From positions 124,001 to 188,000 of the forward strand of contig NZ_BONX01000045.1 in assembly GCF_016862935.1 (NCBI RefSeq): DNA of 64,000 nucleotides, written 5' to 3'. Position numbers and translations under genes: made by a program. The number at the start of each line of letters is the position of its first letter. Positions within the stretch are counted from its first letter, which is position 1. The stretch comes from Plantactinospora mayteni (lineage in GTDB: Bacteria; Actinomycetota; Actinomycetes; Mycobacteriales; Micromonosporaceae). The notes below the pieces were generated by a model. It was not told the origin of the DNA, ran no database searches, and worked only from the letters and a program-made list of their open reading frames with translations. Shown here in pieces: positions 17,893 through 26,805 of this stretch.

Positions 17893-18684
17893 TCAGCGTA
17901 CGGAGGCTCGGTGGTACGCGGCCCGGGCCCAGAAGTAGCCGACGGCGGCGATGCCGACGCACCAGAGCACGGCGACCGGTCCACTGCTGCCGATCGGGGT
18001 ACCGGTGAGCAGGCCGCGCAGCGTCTCGATGACCGGGGTGAAGGGTTGGTGCTCGGCGAACCAGCGCAGGCCACCCGGCAGCGTCTCGGTCGGCACGAAC
18101 CCGCTGCCGAAGAAGGGCAGCAGCACCAGCGGCATCGGCACGTTGCTGGCGTTCTCGACACTTCCGGACGCCATGCCGAGCGCGACGCAGAGCCAGGTGA
18201 GCGCGAGGGCGACCAGCGCGACCATCCCGGCCGTGCCGAGCCATTCGACCGGGCCGGCGGTCGGCCGGAACCCGACCAGCACCGCGACGCCGAGCACGAT
18301 CCCGACCGCGATCATGGTCTGCACGACGGTGCCGACGACGTGACCGGTCAGCACGGCAGCACGGGAGATCGCCATCGTCCGGAACCGGGCGACGATGCCC
18401 TCGTTCATGTCCATCGCGACGGAGAGCGCCGCGCCCTGGGCGGCGGCGGCCACCGCCATCAGGATGATTCCCGGTGCGACGTACTCGACGTACTCGGCCC
18501 GGCCGCCGGACGTGCCGCCGAGGCCGGCGCCGAGGGTGCCGCCGAAGACGTAGACGAAGAGCAGCAGGAAGATCACCGGCATTCCGGCGAGGATCACCGT
18601 GATCGACGGATAGCGCAGCATGTGCAGCAGGTTGCGCCGCAGCATCGTCCACGAGTCGCCGGCGGCGTAGGAGAGGCTGGTCAT
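17893..18684 (-). CDS. ABC-2 type permease, second exporter
   Basis: A 263-residue membrane protein with six predicted helices (ILAGMPVIFLLLFVYVFGG is the first) and the ABC-2 family layout. I chose ATG 18684, which overlaps the ATPase stop by 4 bp and has GGAG upstream inside the ATPase gene; the longer open frame upstream is a shadow of the ATPase. It forms the membrane part of an exporter with that ATPase. It is the last gene of a four-gene set starting with a ribbon-helix-helix protein and a DUF4097 protein. The substrate is unknown. Confidence 0.9.
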   Translation of the reverse strand: MTSLSYAAGDSWTMLRRNLLHMLRYPSITVILAGMPVIFLLLFVYVFGGTLGAGLGGTSGGRAEYVEYVAPGIILMAVAAAAQGAALSVAMDMNEGIVARFRTMAISRAAVLTGHVVGTVVQTMIAVGIVLGVAVLVGFRPTAGPVEWLGTAGMVALVALALTWLCVALGMASGSVENASNVPMPLVLLPFFGSGFVPTETLPGGLRWFAEHQPFTPVIETLRGLLTGTPIGSSGPVAVLWCVGIAAVGYFWARAAYHRASVR

Positions 18685-19634
18685 CGGAGGGTCTCCTGCT
18701 TCTGCTTGGCCTGGCCGGTCAGTGCCAGGAACACGTCGTCGAGGTCGGGGGTGTGCACGGAGAGCGTGTCGACCTCGATCGACTCGCCGTCGAGCCGGTC
18801 CAGCAGGGCCCGCAGGTCCCGTACGCTGCCGTCGGTCGGCACCTGGAGGGCGAGCGCGTCGTCGTCCCGGGCGGAGCCGTCCAGCCGGCGCGCCGCCGCG
18901 TCGAGGGCGAAGGCGTCGGCGAAGCGCAGCCGGACGTGCCCGCCGGGGACCATCCGCTTGAGCTGGTCCGGGGTGCCCTCGGCGACGAGCTTGCCCGAGT
19001 CGAGCACCGCGATCCGGTTGGCGAGCTGGTCCGCCTCCTCCAGGTACTGCGTGGTGAGGAAGATGGTGACCCCGTCGGCCACCAGGTCGCGGACGATCCG
19101 CCACATGGTGCGCCGGCTACGCGGGTCGAGTCCGGTGGTCGGCTCGTCGAGGAAGATGATCCGGGGCTCGCCGACCAGGGTCATCGCGAGGTCCAGCCGG
19201 CGCCGCATCCCACCGGAGTACGTCGAGGCGACCTTGCGGGCCGCGTCGACCAGGTCGAACCGGTCGAGCAGTTCGGTGATCCGGTTCCGCCCCTCGCGGC
19301 GGCCGAGATGGCGCAGGTCCGCCATCAGCCGTAGGTTCTCCTCGCCGGTGAGCAGGTTGTCCACCGCCGAGAACTGACCGGTCACCCCGATCGCCGCGCG
19401 TACCCGGTCGGGGTGCCGGGCCGGGTCGTGCCCGGCGACCCGCAGCTCGCCGGCGTCGGCGGCGAGCAGGGTGGAGAGGATCTGCACCGTGGTCGTCTTG
19501 CCGGCACCGTTCGGGCCGAGCATGGCGAAGATGCTTCCCTCCGGAACGTCGAGGTCGATGCCGTCGAGTACGAGGTGCGTGCCGAACGACTTGCGCAGTC
19601 CGGTCACCGTGATCGCCGATGATGGCGTTGTCAT
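18681..19634 (-). CDS. ABC ATPase, second exporter (DrrA-like)
   Basis: A 317-residue ATPase with Walker A LGPNGAGKTTT, signature TYSGGMRRRLDLA, Walker B IIFLDEPTTGLDP, and the DrrA-type C-terminal domain ending in LDDVFLALTGQ. I chose ATG 19634, which is preceded by AGGAGAAGAG; an upstream in-frame start at 19688 would add 18 Pro/Thr-rich residues and overlap nothing useful. It lies 50 bp after the DUF4097 gene and overlaps the permease by 4 bp. It powers export of an unknown compound. Confidence 0.92.
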   Translation of the reverse strand: MTTPSSAITVTGLRKSFGTHLVLDGIDLDVPEGSIFAMLGPNGAGKTTTVQILSTLLAADAGELRVAGHDPARHPDRVRAAIGVTGQFSAVDNLLTGEENLRLMADLRHLGRREGRNRITELLDRFDLVDAARKVASTYSGGMRRRLDLAMTLVGEPRIIFLDEPTTGLDPRSRRTMWRIVRDLVADGVTIFLTTQYLEEADQLANRIAVLDSGKLVAEGTPDQLKRMVPGGHVRLRFADAFALDAAARRLDGSARDDDALALQVPTDGSVRDLRALLDRLDGESIEVDTLSVHTPDLDDVFLALTGQAKQKQETLR

Positions 19635-19684
19635 GTCCACTCTTCTCCTGGTCGTCGGGGTCTGGGGTGGAGTCCGGGTCGGGG

Positions 19685-20545
19685 TCACTGGGGTGGGGTC
19701 GGCGTGGCACGCCGGATCACGATGTCGCCGGTGACGGTGCGGGCGCGTACCCGGACCGTCTCCTCGGCCTCGGCGGGTCCGTCGGAGGCGTCCAGCGCGT
19801 TGTCCACCCGGCCGATCGTGGAGCTCAGGTCGAGCCAGGCCGCGCTCCCCGCTCGGATCCCGAGTTCCAGCTCGCCGGAGACCGCGTCGAGGTCCACGGC
19901 ACCGCGCACCACCTCGTCGATCCGGATGTTGCCGTTGGCGGTCTTGGCGGCGACACCGGCCAGGGCCCGCCGGACCGTGATGTTGCCGTTGGCCGCGTTC
20001 AGCCGCAGTTCGCCGGTGACCTCGCCGACGGTGGTGCCGCCGTTGGAGTTCTTGATCACCGCCGGCCCGTCGATCCCGCCGAGCCGTAGCGCGCCGGAGT
20101 GGGTGGTGACCTCGGCCCGGCCCGCGATCCGGTCGACGGTCACCTTGCCGCTGCTGGTGTGCAGGTGTGCCGAGCCGGTCTGGTCGAGCTGGATGTGGCC
20201 CAGCTGGGTCTTGACCCGGGTCTCGCCGAGCCGACCCTCGACGGAGAAGTCCGCCGCCGCCGCGTCCCCGCGCAGCTCCGAACCGGCGGGCAGCGTGATC
20301 GACACGTCGATCGAGCCGGCCTTGTTGCTGAACAGCTGTCGCAGCCTCGGCGTCCTGACCAGGAGCTTGCCGTCCGCGTACGTGACCCGGGTCTGCTCGG
20401 CGGCCCGGACGTCGAGTTCCTTGGCCGGGTCACTCGGCCGCACCTCGACGGTGGTCTCGGCCCGGTCGTCGGCGTCGATGCGGACGTGCCCGACCACCAG
20501 CTCCACGGTGGCGGAGATCGGTGCCGGAGTGTCGAACGTTTGCAT
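19685..20545 (-). CDS. DUF4097 beta-strand repeat protein
   Basis: A 286-residue protein made almost wholly of short beta strands in a parallel-helix-like repeat (for example TSSGKVTVDRIAGRAEVTTH, then NSNGGTTVGEVTGELRLNAA, then ANGNITVRR). This is the DUF4097 family often found beside ABC exporters and envelope-stress genes. There is no signal peptide or membrane helix from the chosen start. ATG 20545 has GAAGGG eight bases upstream. The frame stays open to ATG 20797, adding a Pro/Gln-rich repetitive leader that I think is not translated. It probably acts as a scaffold or sensor for the adjacent transporter; the function is not established. Confidence 0.85.
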   Translation of the reverse strand: MQTFDTPAPISATVELVVGHVRIDADDRAETTVEVRPSDPAKELDVRAAEQTRVTYADGKLLVRTPRLRQLFSNKAGSIDVSITLPAGSELRGDAAAADFSVEGRLGETRVKTQLGHIQLDQTGSAHLHTSSGKVTVDRIAGRAEVTTHSGALRLGGIDGPAVIKNSNGGTTVGEVTGELRLNAANGNITVRRALAGVAAKTANGNIRIDEVVRGAVDLDAVSGELELGIRAGSAAWLDLSSTIGRVDNALDASDGPAEAEETVRVRARTVTGDIVIRRATPTPPQ

Positions 20546-20600
20546 GGGATCGCCCTTCTGGGACTGGTAGGAGACCGGCGGCGCGGTGTCGGGCCACCGT

Positions 20601-20681
20601 CCGGGGACCGGCTGGTCGGGCTGGGGCCCGGGGACGGGCTGGTCGGGCTGGCGCCTGGGGTCAGGCTGGTCGGGGCGCCGC
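20601..20681. repeat. Three 27-bp repeats upstream of the DUF4097 gene
   Basis: Units at 20601-20627, 20628-20654 and 20655-20681 share GGCTGGTCGGGCTGG or a one-base variant. They are in phase with the DUF4097 reading frame and would read PDQPVPG-type nonapeptides if translation began upstream. They lie between the RHH gene and the DUF4097 gene. Confidence 0.8.
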
Positions 20682-20784
20682 GCGGTGCCGTGCGGCGCGT
20701 GCGCCGAATCCATCCCCTCGCGGAAGACGGCGTGTGCGTCGGGAGCGAGACCGGGAGTGGGAGAGGGAGCGGGCGGGTGCACGG

Positions 20785-21330
20785 CTAGCGTGCCCATCCG
20801 GTGTAGGACTGGCCGAGCACGCCGCCGCGCCGGGCGGGCCGGCGACCCGGATCGTCCTGCTCCAGGGCGGCTGCGGCGACCCGGACCAGCCAGGCGTTGA
20901 CCGAGAGCCGCTCCCGGCCGGCGGACTCCTCGATCCTGGCCTTGAGCTGCTCGGGCAGCCGGAAGTTGATCCGGGCCACGGCTCCCTCGTCGACGTCCGG
21001 CTGCGGTGGCCGGCCGGCGGTGCCACCCGTGGTCGGGGCCGGATAGCCCGCCGCCTCCCCCGGCTCGGCGGGGAACGGCCGGTCGACCGGTGGCGGCGTC
21101 ACCACGAAGTCGGGCTCGCCGCCGCGCAGCCGCAGGTCGACCGAGCCCGGCGCGAGGTCACGGGTGATCTCGTCCGCCGCGGCTGACAGCGCGTCGAGCA
21201 GGGTGAGCCGGACGGCCGACTCGAGGGGGGCGGTGAGCCGCTCGGCCAGGACGCGCGCCTCCTCTCCGCCGGCCTCGGCAGCGATGGCGAGCTGCTGACG
21301 CAGGTTGTCGACGTACTGCGTGATGTCCAT
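20785..21330 (-). CDS. Ribbon-helix-helix (HicB/Arc-like) regulator
   Basis: A 181-residue protein with a C-terminal ribbon-helix-helix domain at about 120-160: strand ARINFRLPEQLKARIEE, then helix ERLSVNAWLVRVAAAAL. The N-terminal 70 residues are helical and the middle is Pro/Gly-rich. Such proteins bind DNA as dimers and repress their own operons. The ATG at 21330 lies inside an array of 11-bp-phased ATGGCGCCA repeats, a good candidate for its own operator. It leads the DUF4097/ABC operon. No toxin partner is visible, so a transporter regulator is likelier than an antitoxin. Confidence 0.8.
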   Translation of the reverse strand: MDITQYVDNLRQQLAIAAEAGGEEARVLAERLTAPLESAVRLTLLDALSAAADEITRDLAPGSVDLRLRGGEPDFVVTPPPVDRPFPAEPGEAAGYPAPTTGGTAGRPPQPDVDEGAVARINFRLPEQLKARIEESAGRERLSVNAWLVRVAAAALEQDDPGRRPARRGGVLGQSYTGWAR

Positions 21331-21392
21331 GGCACCATCATGGCGCCACTATGGCGCCAAGCGCAAGTCAGATCTGCGCCAGCATGGCGTCG
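21329..21392. promoter_or_regulatory. 11-bp-phased operator array at the RHH gene start
   Basis: The near-palindrome ATGGCRCCA occurs at 21329, 21340 and 21351, each exactly 11 bp apart. Weaker matches continue in phase at 21373 and 21384. One turn of spacing on one DNA face is the pattern bound cooperatively by ribbon-helix-helix repressors. The array overlaps the regulator start codon and lies upstream of the divergent CPBP gene. Confidence 0.65.
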
Positions 21393-21498
21393 AGCTGGCC
21401 AACGCCCTCGCCGGAACGGCGCCATCGACCGAAGGATGTATCGACGAATCGTCACGGCGGGCGACGAGAGGCCCGAATCCGATCGGCACGCTGGCAGC

Positions 21499-22356
21499 AT
21501 GCGCAGACGGATCTTGACCGGCATCGGCGTGGCCCTACTGATCGCCGCCCCGGTGGCACTGGCGCTGTCCACCGGATCGGAGGTGCGTACCTCCGCCGAT
21601 CCCGAGGCTCCGGCCAAGCCGCTGGCCGGGATCGTCGCCGCCACCCTGGTCGGCCTACTGCTGGTCCGGGTCGTCCCGCTCCGGCTGCCCGCGATGCCCG
21701 CCGCCGGAGCCGCCGAGCGGCCCGCACTCAGCCGGCAGGCCGGCGGGCTGGCCATGATCGCCCTGTTGCTGCCCGCCGTGGTGCTCGCCGTCGACCCCGG
21801 CATCTGGTACGCGCCGATCAAGCTCGCCCTCTTCTTCGGCGGCGCCACGCTGGTGCTGCGGTGCTGGCCGTCCGACTGGCGGGGCGGCCGGGCACACCGG
21901 CGGGCCATGCCGACCCGGTGGTACTGGCTGGGGCCGCTGCCCGCCCTGCTCGGCTGGGCCTACCTGCTCTACTACAGCCCGCTCGCCGGCAGCCAGGACA
22001 TGTCGGGCTACCGCCAGTACGACCGGCTCTACCTGCTCGCCGCCACGCTGCTGACCTTCGTCACCGCGAGCCTCGCCGAGGAGGTCTTCTACCGGGCGCT
22101 GTTGCAGACCCGCCTGGAGGCGCTCTACGGACGCTGGCCCGCCATCGTCGCCACCTCGCTGCTCTTCGCCGCGATGCACGTGCACCGGATCGGGGACGGT
22201 CCACTGTGGGAAATGGTCGCGGTGATGCTCGCCTGGAACGGAGGATTCGGCGTCCTCGCCGGTTATCTGTGGGCCCGCCACCGCAACATCTGGGCCATCT
22301 TCGCCCTGCACACCGCGGTCAACTCGCTCAGCCTGCTGCCACTGCTGGTCGGTTGA
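21499..22356 (+). CDS. CPBP family intramembrane protease
   Basis: A 285-residue membrane protein with about eight hydrophobic segments and all three CPBP motifs in order: EEVFYR (EExxxR, 194-199), FAAMH (FxxxH, 223-227) and HTAVN (HxxxN, 271-275). These form the metal-type active site of Rce1-like proteases. I chose ATG 21499 because the first membrane helix starts right after it; the open frame further upstream overlaps the operator array. Its substrate is unknown; relatives modify exported peptides or act in stress and self-immunity. It is divergent from the RHH operon. Confidence 0.88.
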   Translation: MRRRILTGIGVALLIAAPVALALSTGSEVRTSADPEAPAKPLAGIVAATLVGLLLVRVVPLRLPAMPAAGAAERPALSRQAGGLAMIALLLPAVVLAVDPGIWYAPIKLALFFGGATLVLRCWPSDWRGGRAHRRAMPTRWYWLGPLPALLGWAYLLYYSPLAGSQDMSGYRQYDRLYLLAATLLTFVTASLAEEVFYRALLQTRLEALYGRWPAIVATSLLFAAMHVHRIGDGPLWEMVAVMLAWNGGFGVLAGYLWARHRNIWAIFALHTAVNSLSLLPLLVG

Positions 22357-22419
22357 GCCGCACGCCCCGGTCCGCTGCCGAGGCGTCGTCCGGTGCCGAG
22401 ACGTCGCCGCCTTCCCCGG

Positions 22420-23925
22420 TCAGTTGATCCGGAAGGTGGCCCGTTCCCGGTCGGCGCGACGGTCTCCGGGCCGACCGACGGTCAGCCGCCCGTTGCCGTC
22501 GTGCGTGACGTACGTGTCGGCGTCGTCGGCCAGCCGCAGCGACACCGCCCGCCGGTCGGCGAGCCCGGGCACCTGGACGAAGCTCGCCGCGACGGCGTAC
22601 GCGTCGGTGTCCTCGTACGGGTCGATCCGCAGCACGGTGCCGTCGAGCCGGGCGTACCGGTCGGGGAAGTTGACCGACTGCACCGCCACCCGGCCCGGGC
22701 CGGTGAACCCGGGCACGAGCCGGAACTGTGAGTCGGCGACCTCCCGCACCCCGCCCTCGACCCGGAGCAGATAACCGAAGTGCCGGACGACGGCGTCGGG
22801 CGCGTCCAGCGGGGAGAACCGGAGCACCGGTCCACCGTCCCCGACCGGTACGCCGAAGCTGGGCGTGCCGTCGGTGTTCCAGTACAGCCGCTGCACCCGG
22901 GTGTGCCGATTGGGGTCGAAGAGCGGATCACCGGTGATGTCGCGGTAGTCCCGGGCGTGGTAGACGAGTACGTCCGTCTCGCCGTCCTCGGCGACGGTGA
23001 ACGAGTTGTGCCCCGGGCCGTACCGGCGGGTGTTCTCGTTGGTGGCGAAGACCGGCTGCGCCGACTTGGTCCAGGAGCGGGCGTCGAGCAGGTCGGCGTT
23101 CTCGTCTGCGGTGAGCAGTCCCACGCAGTAGCGGGCGTCGGTCGCGCTGGCCGAGAAGGTGACGAAGACCCGGCCGTTGCGGATCAGCACCGCCGGTCCC
23201 TCGTTGACCCGGAAGCCCTGCACCTCCCAGTTCAGCGTCGGCACGGCGATCCGGACCGGGTCGCCCTGGATGGCCAGCGGGGAGGACATCGCGGCGATGT
23301 ACAGGTTGCTGTTGGTGGCGATCCCCGGCTCGCTCTGCGCCCAGAGCAGATAGCGGACGCCCCGGTGCGCGAAGGTGGTGGCGTCCAGCGTGAAGGTGTC
23401 CCAGGCGGTCGTTAGCTGGCCGCGCAGCACCCAGCCGGCCGCCGTGCGCGGGTCGGGCTCGGCGGACTCCAGCACGTAGGTCCGGATCCGGAACGGGTTG
23501 TCGGAGTCCCCGGCGGCAAAGTAGATATACCAGCGGCCGTCGATATGGTGCAGCTCCGGCGCCCAGATGTAGCCGCCCATCCGGCCGGCGGCCGGGCGCC
23601 GCCAGACGGTACGCTCCCGCGCGCTGGCCAGCCCGTCCAGCGTCGACGCGCCGCGTACCACGATCCGGTCGTACTCCGGCACCGAGCCGGTCAGGTAGTA
23701 CATGCCCCGGACGGGCCGGGTGACGAACGGGTCGGCGCGCTGGGCGACCAGCGGGTTCCGGGTGGTCAGGCCGGCGGTGGCCGACTCGGCCCGGCGGTCG
23801 GTGTCGGGTGCCGCCCAGGCCGCACCGCCGGACGCCAGCGGCAACGCGCTGGCCGCTCCGGCGACGACCAGCCCACTTCCGGCGGCGTGCAGCAGCCCGC
23901 GCCGGCTGACTCCGTCAGTGCTCAC
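22420..23925 (-). CDS. Secreted GH43 arabinofuranosidase with C-terminal CBM42-like domain
   Basis: A 501-residue exported enzyme. The twin-arginine signal SRRGLLHAAG at 7-16 is followed by a hydrophobic stretch to about residue 39. The five-bladed GH43 domain follows, with the general base Asp65 (ADPF), pKa-modulating Asp181 (LDATTF) and general acid Glu242 (VNEGP). From about residue 370 there is an AbfB/CBM42-like arabinose-binding domain, as in exo-acting arabinofuranosidases of streptomycetes. It starts 4 bp inside the end of the GH51 gene (ATGA), so the two are co-translated and probably both act on arabinan or arabinoxylan outside the cell. Confidence 0.9.
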   Translation of the reverse strand: MSTDGVSRRGLLHAAGSGLVVAGAASALPLASGGAAWAAPDTDRRAESATAGLTTRNPLVAQRADPFVTRPVRGMYYLTGSVPEYDRIVVRGASTLDGLASARERTVWRRPAAGRMGGYIWAPELHHIDGRWYIYFAAGDSDNPFRIRTYVLESAEPDPRTAAGWVLRGQLTTAWDTFTLDATTFAHRGVRYLLWAQSEPGIATNSNLYIAAMSSPLAIQGDPVRIAVPTLNWEVQGFRVNEGPAVLIRNGRVFVTFSASATDARYCVGLLTADENADLLDARSWTKSAQPVFATNENTRRYGPGHNSFTVAEDGETDVLVYHARDYRDITGDPLFDPNRHTRVQRLYWNTDGTPSFGVPVGDGGPVLRFSPLDAPDAVVRHFGYLLRVEGGVREVADSQFRLVPGFTGPGRVAVQSVNFPDRYARLDGTVLRIDPYEDTDAYAVAASFVQVPGLADRRAVSLRLADDADTYVTHDGNGRLTVGRPGDRRADRERATFRIN

Positions 23926-26591
23926 CGCACCGTCCTCTCCATGCTTCCGCCACCGACCGCTCCGGTCGCGGTTCCCGCGACGCCGGCCGCTCCGGTCGCG
24001 GTTCCCGCGACGCCGAGCCGGATGAACGTCACCGAGTACGCCGGGAAGGTGTACGAGAAGCTGTTCCGGACCCCGGTCAGCCGCGACTCCCGGGGCTGGA
24101 TCGGCGTGAACGAGGCGGTGTTGACGTCGTCCGGGCCGCCGCTAAGGGTCGTCACCCGGGCGGTGGAGCCGACCCGCACCCGGTCGCCGAGGTCGATCCG
24201 GGTGGCCGCCTCGGACGCCTGTGCGTTGACCACCTTCAGCACCAGCTCGCCGGTGGCCCGGTCCCGGGTGACCACCTGACGGAACGGCTCGGCGACCCGG
24301 TCGTCGGTGAAGCTGCCCCACTCCTGCCCGTCCAGATACAGCGTCACCGTCCGGTCCCGTACCGAGATCCGCAGGTCGTAGGCGCGGCCGGTCTCGACGC
24401 TGCCGGGCTTGGCGATCATCGTCTGCTTGCCGCCGCCGCTGGCCTTCTCCACCGCCGTCTGGGTGTTGTTCCAGCCACCGACGTTCCACCAGTAGAAGTT
24501 GCCGGTGTCCCGGACTCCGAAGGCGACCAGGAAGCCCTCCCGGCCGGACCGCTTGGTGGCGGTGACCCGCAGGTCGTAGTCGCGCCAACCCGGGTCGCCG
24601 GCGGTGACCATGGTGTCCTCGGCGACCGCGTCGGACTGCACGTACGCGCCGTCCACGACGGACCACGAGCCCCGCCCGGTGGCGTGGGTCCACTGCCCGG
24701 CACCGCCGGAGAAGTCGTCCCGGAGCAGCGTGGCGCCGTCGGCGGCGGTGACCGTGACGTCGTCGTACGCCGCACTGGTGGCCCAGGTCGACAGCCCCAC
24801 AGCGCCGGTGATCGGGAGTGTGGTGCCCGGTGTCCCGGAGGCGCGGCTCGGCACCACCTCGTCGCCGACGTTGGTCATGAACAGCTTCTGCACCTGATAG
24901 CTCGCCGACGGCCAGGAGGTCGAGTTGTTGAACCAGATCAGGTCGGGCCGCCACTGCACGTAGTCCTCGTTCGCCAGCAGCGGCGCGTACGACGCCAGCC
25001 GGACCACGTCGGCGTTCCGCTCCAGCCCGGTCATGTACGCCGCCTCGGTCAGCGCGTTGTAGAACCGGTTGTCCTGCGAGGCGTACTCGCCGAGGAAGAC
25101 CTTCGGCCCGGCCCGGTCGTAGGAGTCGTACCGGTCGTTGTGCTGGAGGAACCACTCGGGGCTGTTGTAGTAGTGCTCGTCGACCATCTCGACCCCGGCG
25201 TCCCGGTTGAGCTGCCAGAGCCGGTCGAAGGTGCCCCCCGCGTCGTCCGGCCCCGAGTTGCTGATCACCATGATCTCCGGGTACGCGGCCTCGATCGCGG
25301 CCCGGAACTGCTGGAACCGGGTGAAGAACTCGTCCGGCAGGTTCTCCTCGTTGCCCACCCCGAGATGGGTCAGCCCGAACGGCGCCGGGTGCCCCATCCG
25401 GGCCCGCAGGCCGCCCCACTCCGACGTCGCCGGCCCGTTGGCGAACTCGATCAGGTCCAGGGTGTCCTGGACGTGCCGGCGGAGCAGCTCCGGGTCGTCG
25501 GTGGCCCGGTTCTGCCCGCACCCGGTGACCAGCGCCGGCACCACCGGCAGCGGCATCGCGCCGATGTCCTCGGCGAACTGGAAGTACTCGTAGTAGCCGA
25601 TCCCGTAGGACTGGTTGTAGCCCCAGAAGTTGGCGTTGGTGGCCCGCTCCTCGACCGGTCCGACGGTGTCCTTCCACTGGTAGGAGCGCCGCCGCTCGTA
25701 GTTCGGCGCGGTGTAGCCGTAGTGGCTGCCGGTGTTGACCAGGCAGCCGCCGGGGAAGCGCAGGAAGCCCGGCCGCAGCGCGGCGACCTTCTCCGCCAGG
25801 TCCCGCCGCATCCCGTTCGGCCGGTTCTTGAAGGTGTCCCGGGGGAAGAGCGAGACCATGTCGAGGCGTACGGTGCCGCCGCCGGTGCCGGTCACCGCCA
25901 GCCGGCCGGTGCTGCTGGTCGCGGTGGCCCGGAAGGTGCCGGTGTACCTCGTCCAGGTGTCGCCGCGCACCACGATCCGCAGCGGCGGGGCGAGGTTGGC
26001 GCCGGCCGGGTCGGTGAGCCGGACGGTCAGCGGCGTGCCGGCGGCGGCGCCGGTGCGGGCCCAGAGCGAGAAGTCGTAGTACCGCTGGCGGTCGAGCCGG
26101 ATGCCGGAGTTGTAGCCCGCGTTGACCACCCCGTAGCCCTGGCCGCCGGACGGCAGGTCCAGCCGCAGGTAGCGGCGGTTGCGCTCGTTGAGCCGCCCGG
26201 TGTCGTCGACCACTCCGACGGTGCCCCGGACCCCGTCCGGCGCGGTCGGGGCCCAGGCTGTCATCCCGGTGTACCCGGCATTGTCCGCCGGGTCGTACTC
26301 GAACGAGCGGTTCTGCACGAGTTCGGCGTAGAGCCCACCGTCGGCGGCCCGGTTGATGTCCTCGAAGAACACCCCGTACATGGTGTCGGCGATCGCCGGG
26401 CCGGTGCCGGCGGCGTCCACCTCGACGGTGTAGTCGGTCGCTGCCGGGGCCGCGTAGTCGGTCGTGACAGCGGCCGAGGCGGTGGAGCCGGGTGCGGCCG
26501 AGGCGGTGGAGCCGGCGGCCGGGACCGTGCCGAGCGCACCGGCCAGCACCAGGGCGCTGGCGAGCGCGCGGGTCGGGCGGGATCGGGACAT
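23922..26591 (-). CDS. Secreted GH51 alpha-L-arabinofuranosidase
   Basis: An 889-residue exported enzyme with a Sec signal (LASALVLAGALGTVPAAG, residues 10-27). A CBM4_9-type module lies at about 130-250 inside the extracellular GH51 layout. Then comes the catalytic (beta/alpha)8 domain with acid/base Glu415 in GVGNEEN and nucleophile Glu502 in FLGEYASQD. A LamG-like beta-sandwich at about 620-800 probably binds sugar. A GGAGGAG site precedes ATG 26591, and a canonical promoter lies 76 bp upstream. The gene overlaps GH43 by 4 bp. Confidence 0.92.
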   Translation of the reverse strand: MSRSRPTRALASALVLAGALGTVPAAGSTASAAPGSTASAAVTTDYAAPAATDYTVEVDAAGTGPAIADTMYGVFFEDINRAADGGLYAELVQNRSFEYDPADNAGYTGMTAWAPTAPDGVRGTVGVVDDTGRLNERNRRYLRLDLPSGGQGYGVVNAGYNSGIRLDRQRYYDFSLWARTGAAAGTPLTVRLTDPAGANLAPPLRIVVRGDTWTRYTGTFRATATSSTGRLAVTGTGGGTVRLDMVSLFPRDTFKNRPNGMRRDLAEKVAALRPGFLRFPGGCLVNTGSHYGYTAPNYERRRSYQWKDTVGPVEERATNANFWGYNQSYGIGYYEYFQFAEDIGAMPLPVVPALVTGCGQNRATDDPELLRRHVQDTLDLIEFANGPATSEWGGLRARMGHPAPFGLTHLGVGNEENLPDEFFTRFQQFRAAIEAAYPEIMVISNSGPDDAGGTFDRLWQLNRDAGVEMVDEHYYNSPEWFLQHNDRYDSYDRAGPKVFLGEYASQDNRFYNALTEAAYMTGLERNADVVRLASYAPLLANEDYVQWRPDLIWFNNSTSWPSASYQVQKLFMTNVGDEVVPSRASGTPGTTLPITGAVGLSTWATSAAYDDVTVTAADGATLLRDDFSGGAGQWTHATGRGSWSVVDGAYVQSDAVAEDTMVTAGDPGWRDYDLRVTATKRSGREGFLVAFGVRDTGNFYWWNVGGWNNTQTAVEKASGGGKQTMIAKPGSVETGRAYDLRISVRDRTVTLYLDGQEWGSFTDDRVAEPFRQVVTRDRATGELVLKVVNAQASEAATRIDLGDRVRVGSTARVTTLSGGPDDVNTASFTPIQPRESRLTGVRNSFSYTFPAYSVTFIRLGVAGTATGAAGVAGTATGAVGGGSMERTVR

Positions 26592-26666
26592 CGCTCCTCC
26601 GTCCGTTTGCCGGTCGGCCGGTAGCCGCCCGCCGCGCCGAAGCGGTCGCTGGCATGGATGAGCGTT

Positions 26667-26695
26667 AACATAGATAGATCGACATTAGGTGTCAA
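26667..26695 (-). promoter_or_regulatory. Sigma-70-type promoter of the GH51-GH43 operon
   Basis: On the minus strand, TTGACA (complement of 26690-26695) and TATGTT (complement of 26667-26672) are separated by exactly 17 bp, about 75 bp before the GH51 start. A direct repeat GAGCGTTMACA at 26660-26670 and 26727-26737 flanks the promoter and may be a regulator site. Confidence 0.65.
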
Positions 26696-26805
26696 CCCTG
26701 GGCTGTTCTCCGCTCCACGGCGCAGTGAGCGTTCACACCACTGCTCCGGCACCGAGTGTGTGGCCAGTGCCGTGACCACGATCCGGTTGACCGTTGTCGT
26801 TCCGA

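Noticed and set aside
20785-21330. HicB antitoxin of a toxin-antitoxin pair
   Set aside because: No HicA-like or other toxin gene is adjacent; the partner genes encode DUF4097 and an ABC exporter.
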